Positions 31,182-34,737 of a stretch of 34,737 nt of DNA are shown here, piece after piece. Origin of the DNA: an uncultured Bacteroidales bacterium (lineage in GTDB: Bacteria; Bacteroidota; Bacteroidia; Bacteroidales; Bacteroidaceae). Where the stretch lies: contig CAMYYY010000030.1 of assembly GCA_947303715.1 (NCBI GenBank), forward strand, positions 1 to 34,737, read 5' to 3'. The position numbers and the translations under genes were made by a program. The notes beneath the pieces are model-generated. The model was not told the origin of the DNA, made no database searches, and saw only the letters and a list, made by a program, of their open reading frames with translations. Each line of letters begins with the position of its first letter. Within the stretch, counting starts at the first letter, position 1.

Positions 31182-32679
31182 ATTTCTACGCCCCCTGTGT
31201 ACACTCCTTTTCGGTGTGGCGGTTCTACTCTTTTTCGGATTAGCCTATCCGCATCATCTTCATTATCAGGAACAGTATCAGCTATTCCTTTTTGACCGAG
31301 CCTATGTGTGGGAGATTGTCAGGCTGCCGGGTGGTGTTGCCGACCTGCTGGGACGCTTCTGCACACAATTTTTCCTTTTTGCTTGGGTAGGGGCTCTTAT
31401 CATTGGCGCTCTGCTCTCTGCTGTACAACTCCTGACGCTCCAGCTGGTCTGTTGGGGGCGCCTCTATGGACTAAGCTTTGTGCCCTCGCTTCTGCTCTGG
31501 CTCTTCCTCCTCGATGAGAACGCGCTTCTGGGTGGTATCTGGGCGGTATTGCTTACCCTACTCGCTTCGTGGGGCTTCAGCCGGTTGCCCAACGGCTGGC
31601 TGCGGCGTATTCTACTCCTTTGCGCCATCCCTGTACTTTATTGGATGGTAGGGCCCGTCTGCGTGTTATTCTTCCTCCTGCAGGCTCCACGCCCCAAAAG
31701 AGCAACATGGTGGTACTATGGCGTGTTCGTCCTTTTGGCAGCCATGCTCGTCATCCTGTCGTATTGTCTTCCCGTACCCGCCGAGCGTCTGTGGCTCGGC
31801 ATCCATTACCATCGCTACCCGACGGTAGTCCCCGTGCTGCTTTGGGTAGCGGCTCTGTCTGTTTTTGTCCTCACGCTCACAGCCCGTGCCTGCCATCGCT
31901 GGGTTTGCGCTCCATGCCACTTCATCGTGACGCCTCTCTCCTTTCTGCTGGTAGCGATAGGCATGGGCTGCCTCGTCTGGAACACCAGCAATTTCAAGGC
32001 CGAGAAGGTTATGCGCTTTGATTTCATGGCCCGCCACCAACAATGGAACCGCATTCTTGCCACCATCAAAGCCGAAAAGCCTAAGAACCAAATTGGGGTA
32101 ACGGTACAGAACTTGGCTTTGGCGAAGCGCGGCCTACTCGCCGACCATCTGTTTGACTATCATCAGAATGGCATCGCCGGACTGCTACCCGATGTAGAGC
32201 GCGATGCCACCAGCCCCCTGCCTACCGCCGAGGCCTTCTATCAGCTGGGCATGATTTCCGTTGCCCAGCGGACGGTCTTCGAGGCTCAGGAGGCCATCCT
32301 CGATTTCCAGAAAAGTGCTCGATGCTACAAGCGGCTAGCGCAGACCAATCTCATCCTCGGCAGTTACGAGGTGGCTCGCAAATACCTCAAGGCGCTACAG
32401 AAAACCCACTTCTATCGCGACTGGGCCAACGAGACACTGCCCCTGTTGGGGAATGAGGAGGCCATAGCCCAGCATCCCGAATACGGGCACCTGCGGAAGT
32501 GGGGCTACGACGAGGACTTCTATTTCAGCGATCATGTTACCCCCGAGATGCTCGAGAGCCTCTACTTCAACCATCCCGATAACAGTCTTGCCTACGAATA
32601 CTTGAGGGCTTACTACCTACTGACGGGTGACCGCGAAAGGTATGCCAGATTACTCCTTCACACTTCCATGACGCGATGA
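31159..32679 (+). CDS. DUF6057-type membrane protein, copy 2
   Basis: The 506-aa protein is a diverged paralog of the one at 27913-29664. It has roughly nine membrane helices in residues 10-290, with LPGGVADLLGRFCTQFFLFAW matching the PFGLMQYVGAWLTQLF segment of copy 1. A soluble C-terminal region with TPR-like helices follows (QWNRILATIKAEKPKNQI, YQLGMISVAQRTVFEAQEA). The ATG at 31159 is preferred to a TTG at 31135. It overlaps the end of the preceding lipoprotein gene by 23 bp, and its own stop overlaps the next start as ATGA. Base composition is richer in G and C than in copy 1. Membrane role unknown. Confidence 0.8.
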   Translation: MSSAGHSKFLRPLCTLLFGVAVLLFFGLAYPHHLHYQEQYQLFLFDRAYVWEIVRLPGGVADLLGRFCTQFFLFAWVGALIIGALLSAVQLLTLQLVCWGRLYGLSFVPSLLLWLFLLDENALLGGIWAVLLTLLASWGFSRLPNGWLRRILLLCAIPVLYWMVGPVCVLFFLLQAPRPKRATWWYYGVFVLLAAMLVILSYCLPVPAERLWLGIHYHRYPTVVPVLLWVAALSVFVLTLTARACHRWVCAPCHFIVTPLSFLLVAIGMGCLVWNTSNFKAEKVMRFDFMARHQQWNRILATIKAEKPKNQIGVTVQNLALAKRGLLADHLFDYHQNGIAGLLPDVERDATSPLPTAEAFYQLGMISVAQRTVFEAQEAILDFQKSARCYKRLAQTNLILGSYEVARKYLKALQKTHFYRDWANETLPLLGNEEAIAQHPEYGHLRKWGYDEDFYFSDHVTPEMLESLYFNHPDNSLAYEYLRAYYLLTGDRERYARLLLHTSMTR

Positions 32680-34157
32680 AACGTATCTCATATATTCTGC
32701 TGGGGCTGATAGGGCTGATGGGCTGCAAGGGAACCGTCGGTGATGCCATTCAAGAGACCGTTCTGCCTCAAATCTATCCCGACTACCTCGGCGTCACCAT
32801 CCCCGTGAACATTGCGCCGCTCTGTTTCTCCATGGCCGATGAGGATGCCCTGCGAATCGATGCCGTCGTTACCGACAGCCACGGGCATCGTCTGCACAGC
32901 CAGGGCAGGGAGTCGGTCAACTTCAACCTTCACGACTGGCACACCCTGCTAAGTCAAAACCGTGGCGACTCGCTCAGCGTTACCGTCTCAGCCAAATATG
33001 CCGACGGCTGGCACACCTATCGCCCTTTCCCCCTCTACGTCAGCCCCGACAGCATCGACCCCTGGCTCTGCTACCGCCTTATTGAGCCGGGCTATGAGGT
33101 ATGGAGCAAAATGGGCATTTATGAGCGCAATCTTTCCTCCTTCGACGAGCATCCGCTCATCGAGAACACACAGTTCGAGGGCTGCGTCAACTGCCACAGC
33201 TTCAACCGCGGCAACCCCGCCGACATGAGCCTTCACATCCGCGGCCCTCACGGCGCAACCCTCCTGCGCCATGCCGGAGGTTCTCTCATCGCCTTCGACA
33301 CCAAGACCGACCAGACGCTCGGTTTCTGCGTTTATCCCTACTGGCACCCTTCAGGACGCTATATCGCCTACTCTACCAACGCCACCAGCCAGCTGTTCCA
33401 TAGCGCCGACGCGAGCCGCATCGAGGTCTTCGATACCGCCTCCGACCTTCAGGTCTATGATGTCGAGCGGAACGAGCTGCTGCTCTCGCCTTTGGTCAAG
33501 CAGGATTCTGTCTATGAGACCTTCCCCGTCTTCTCCCCCGACGGCTGTTCGCTCTATTTCTGCGCGGCCCGTGCCCTCCCTGAAGGATCTCATCAGCTCG
33601 ACGCTATCCACTACGACCTCTGCCGCATCGGCTTCGACCCCGCCACGGGCACCTTCGGCAGTTGTATCGACACCCTTGTCCATGCCTCGTCACAGCAGCA
33701 ATCGGTATCTTTCCCCCGCCCCTCCTACGACGGACGATTCCTCTGCTATACTCTCTCCGACTACGGACAGTTCAGCATCTGGCATCACGAAGCCGACCTC
33801 TACCTGCTTGACCTCTCCACAGGAGAGAGCCGCCCCATGACTGAGGCAAACTCCGACGATACCGAATCGTTCCACAACTGGAGTGCCAACTCACGCTGGC
33901 TCGTGTTCAGTTCCCGTCGTGACGACGGCCTCTTCACGCGTCCCTATTTCTGTCACATCGATGCCAAAGGCGAAGTCAGCAAGGCCTTTATGCTTCCGCA
34001 GCGCAATCCGCGCCGCTTCTATCGAAACCGTTTCCTCTCATTCAATGTGCCCGAGTTCATCATTGGCCCCACTCGCTTCAATGGTCACAAGGCCAGTCGT
34101 ATCATCAACGACGACTCCCGCAAGGACTTTGGCGTGCGCAAAGAATCCTCTTTTTAA
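32676..34157 (+). CDS. PD40/TolB-like propeller lipoprotein with CXXCH motif, copy 2
   Basis: The 493-aa protein is a paralog of the one at 29664-31181. It has lipobox C17 (GLMGC) and an N-terminal beta domain with IYPDYLGVTIPVNIAPLCF, matching copy 1 closely. The link YRLIEPGYEVWSKMGIYERN is followed by CVNCHSF at 170-176 (the CXXCH is 170-174). A propeller follows with blades such as YPYWHPSGRYIAYST, FPVFSPDGCSLYFC, FPRPSYDGRFLCYT and FHNWSANSRWLVFSS. Both copies end in a FVFSSRRDDGLF/MCASRRDDGNF blade, then a KAF-LLPQ/KAF-MLPQ strand. The shared CXXCH, despite diverged surroundings, argues for function. It is the last gene of the module; the rest of the spacer to 34258 is AT-rich. Confidence 0.82.
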   Translation: MKRISYILLGLIGLMGCKGTVGDAIQETVLPQIYPDYLGVTIPVNIAPLCFSMADEDALRIDAVVTDSHGHRLHSQGRESVNFNLHDWHTLLSQNRGDSLSVTVSAKYADGWHTYRPFPLYVSPDSIDPWLCYRLIEPGYEVWSKMGIYERNLSSFDEHPLIENTQFEGCVNCHSFNRGNPADMSLHIRGPHGATLLRHAGGSLIAFDTKTDQTLGFCVYPYWHPSGRYIAYSTNATSQLFHSADASRIEVFDTASDLQVYDVERNELLLSPLVKQDSVYETFPVFSPDGCSLYFCAARALPEGSHQLDAIHYDLCRIGFDPATGTFGSCIDTLVHASSQQQSVSFPRPSYDGRFLCYTLSDYGQFSIWHHEADLYLLDLSTGESRPMTEANSDDTESFHNWSANSRWLVFSSRRDDGLFTRPYFCHIDAKGEVSKAFMLPQRNPRRFYRNRFLSFNVPEFIIGPTRFNGHKASRIINDDSRKDFGVRKESSF

Positions 34158-34200
34158 TATAATTTATATGTTGTATGTGTTTTAGCTTTACTATTATTTG

Positions 34201-34208
34201 TACTTTTG
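34201..34208 (+). promoter_or_regulatory. Likely -7 element for the BACON lipoprotein gene
   Basis: TACTTTTG at 34201-34208 fits TAnnTTTG and lies about 50 bp before the ATG. No clear -33 TTTG is present at the right distance. Confidence 0.45.
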
Positions 34209-34258
34209 CACACGTTTTTTGGGATTATTCTCAAGAAGAGAACTGAAAAGAGTGTAAC

Positions 34259-34737
34259 ATGATGATGGGACGTCTATTATTATCCGTTTTTATAGGACTA
34301 CTGGTGTTTTCCAGTTGTTCCCAAGAAGAGCCTTTTGAGAACCACCAGACAACTCAACCTCATGAATTCAAACTGAAAAAGAACAGCGTTACAGCCAGTT
34401 ATACGGCTGGCTTTGAGAATATCCACCTGAATACCGATATGGCTATATCGTGGACAACATCTTCTTCTGCCGAATGGCTCACGGTTTCGCCGTCATCGGG
34501 CACTGGTGATGCTAATATCTGCGTTGCTTGGGAGGAAAACACGGCCGCCTCTGATCGCGAGGCAACGGTCACCATCTCAGAAGGGCAGATGAAACTGACG
34601 CTGACTGTCAAGCAAGGCCAGAAACCAGCTGAGTTTGTGAGTGCCCGTGCCATTACGGGAAATATGATAAAAGGCGAACAGGACTCTGTAGAATTTGTCT
34701 TCGACAGGCCAGTAGGGGCTGTGAAAGTCTCTTCTGC
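34259..34737 (+). CDS. BACON-domain lipoprotein (partial, runs off the window)
   Basis: The frame stays open from ATG 34259 to the window end (159 codons); two further ATG codons follow directly and either could be the start. A lipoprotein signal ends in FSSC (C20), followed by the acidic SQEEPFE. Residues about 42-120 match a BACON domain (tryptophan in ISWTTSSSAEWLTVSPSSG, then WEENTAASDREATVTIS and LTVKQGQ). BACON domains are common in Bacteroidales surface glycan-binding or enzyme lipoproteins. The C-terminal part, and therefore any catalytic domain, lies outside the window. It may begin another glycan-use locus. Confidence 0.85.
   Translation, partial: MMMGRLLLSVFIGLLVFSSCSQEEPFENHQTTQPHEFKLKKNSVTASYTAGFENIHLNTDMAISWTTSSSAEWLTVSPSSGTGDANICVAWEENTAASDREATVTISEGQMKLTLTVKQGQKPAEFVSARAITGNMIKGEQDSVEFVFDRPVGAVKVSS

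Overview
The window looks like chromosomal DNA from a gut-type member of the Bacteroidales, most like Prevotella or Bacteroides. The evidence is a SusC/SusD pair, a BACON-domain lipoprotein, DUF6057-type membrane proteins, a VirE-N/DUF3987-type protein beside a polysaccharide locus, and several promoters of the Bacteroidetes form TTTG-N20-TAnnTTTG. The genus cannot be fixed from sequence reading alone. No tRNA, rRNA, CRISPR array or transposase was seen.

Region 1 (about 1-6810, plus strand) is a GC-rich accessory block. A 129-aa protein is followed by an HEYGH zinc-metallopeptidase-like protein. Next is a UmuD/LexA-type S24 peptidase with a long unknown C-terminal extension. A strong terminator separates it from a second group: a small divergent sigma-70-like factor, a 108-aa unknown and a 764-aa primase-helicase-like protein. 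Three clusters of an octamer repeat (core GGTATCA, period mostly exactly 8 bp) sit before, inside and after the block. The last cluster folds into a long hairpin followed by five T.

Region 2 (6818-17409, minus strand) is a compact Wzx/Wzy-type surface-polysaccharide operon. In transcription order it holds an initiating sugar-phosphate transferase, a multi-SLBB export protein, a Wzz-type chain-length protein, a Wzy-like polymerase, a GT2, a Wzx-like flippase, a GT4, a TupA-type ATP-grasp protein and a final GT2 with its own promoter. Four of these genes are chained by ATGA overlaps. Other junctions carry short simple-sequence repeats that run into the 3' ends of coding sequences.

Region 3 (17410-21913) has a cytoplasmic GH13 alpha-amylase-family gene whose promoter overlaps a perfect 16-bp palindrome. 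It is followed by a degenerate 21-bp repeat and a terminator. A secreted 790-aa protein of unknown function lies on the opposite strand, divergent from the next operon.

Region 4 (21914-27903, plus strand) is a glycan-uptake operon of SusC-like transporter, SusD-like lipoprotein and a small surface lipoprotein, closed by a strong terminator. No degradative enzyme is encoded inside it.

Region 5 (27913-34157, plus strand) is a two-gene module present twice in tandem. Each copy has a DUF6057-type membrane protein and a lipoprotein predicted to form a PD40/TolB-like propeller with a conserved CVNCH (haem-c-like CXXCH) motif. The copies are diverged paralogs and all four genes are tightly coupled. 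This is the best candidate for an undescribed system. The window ends inside a BACON-domain lipoprotein gene.
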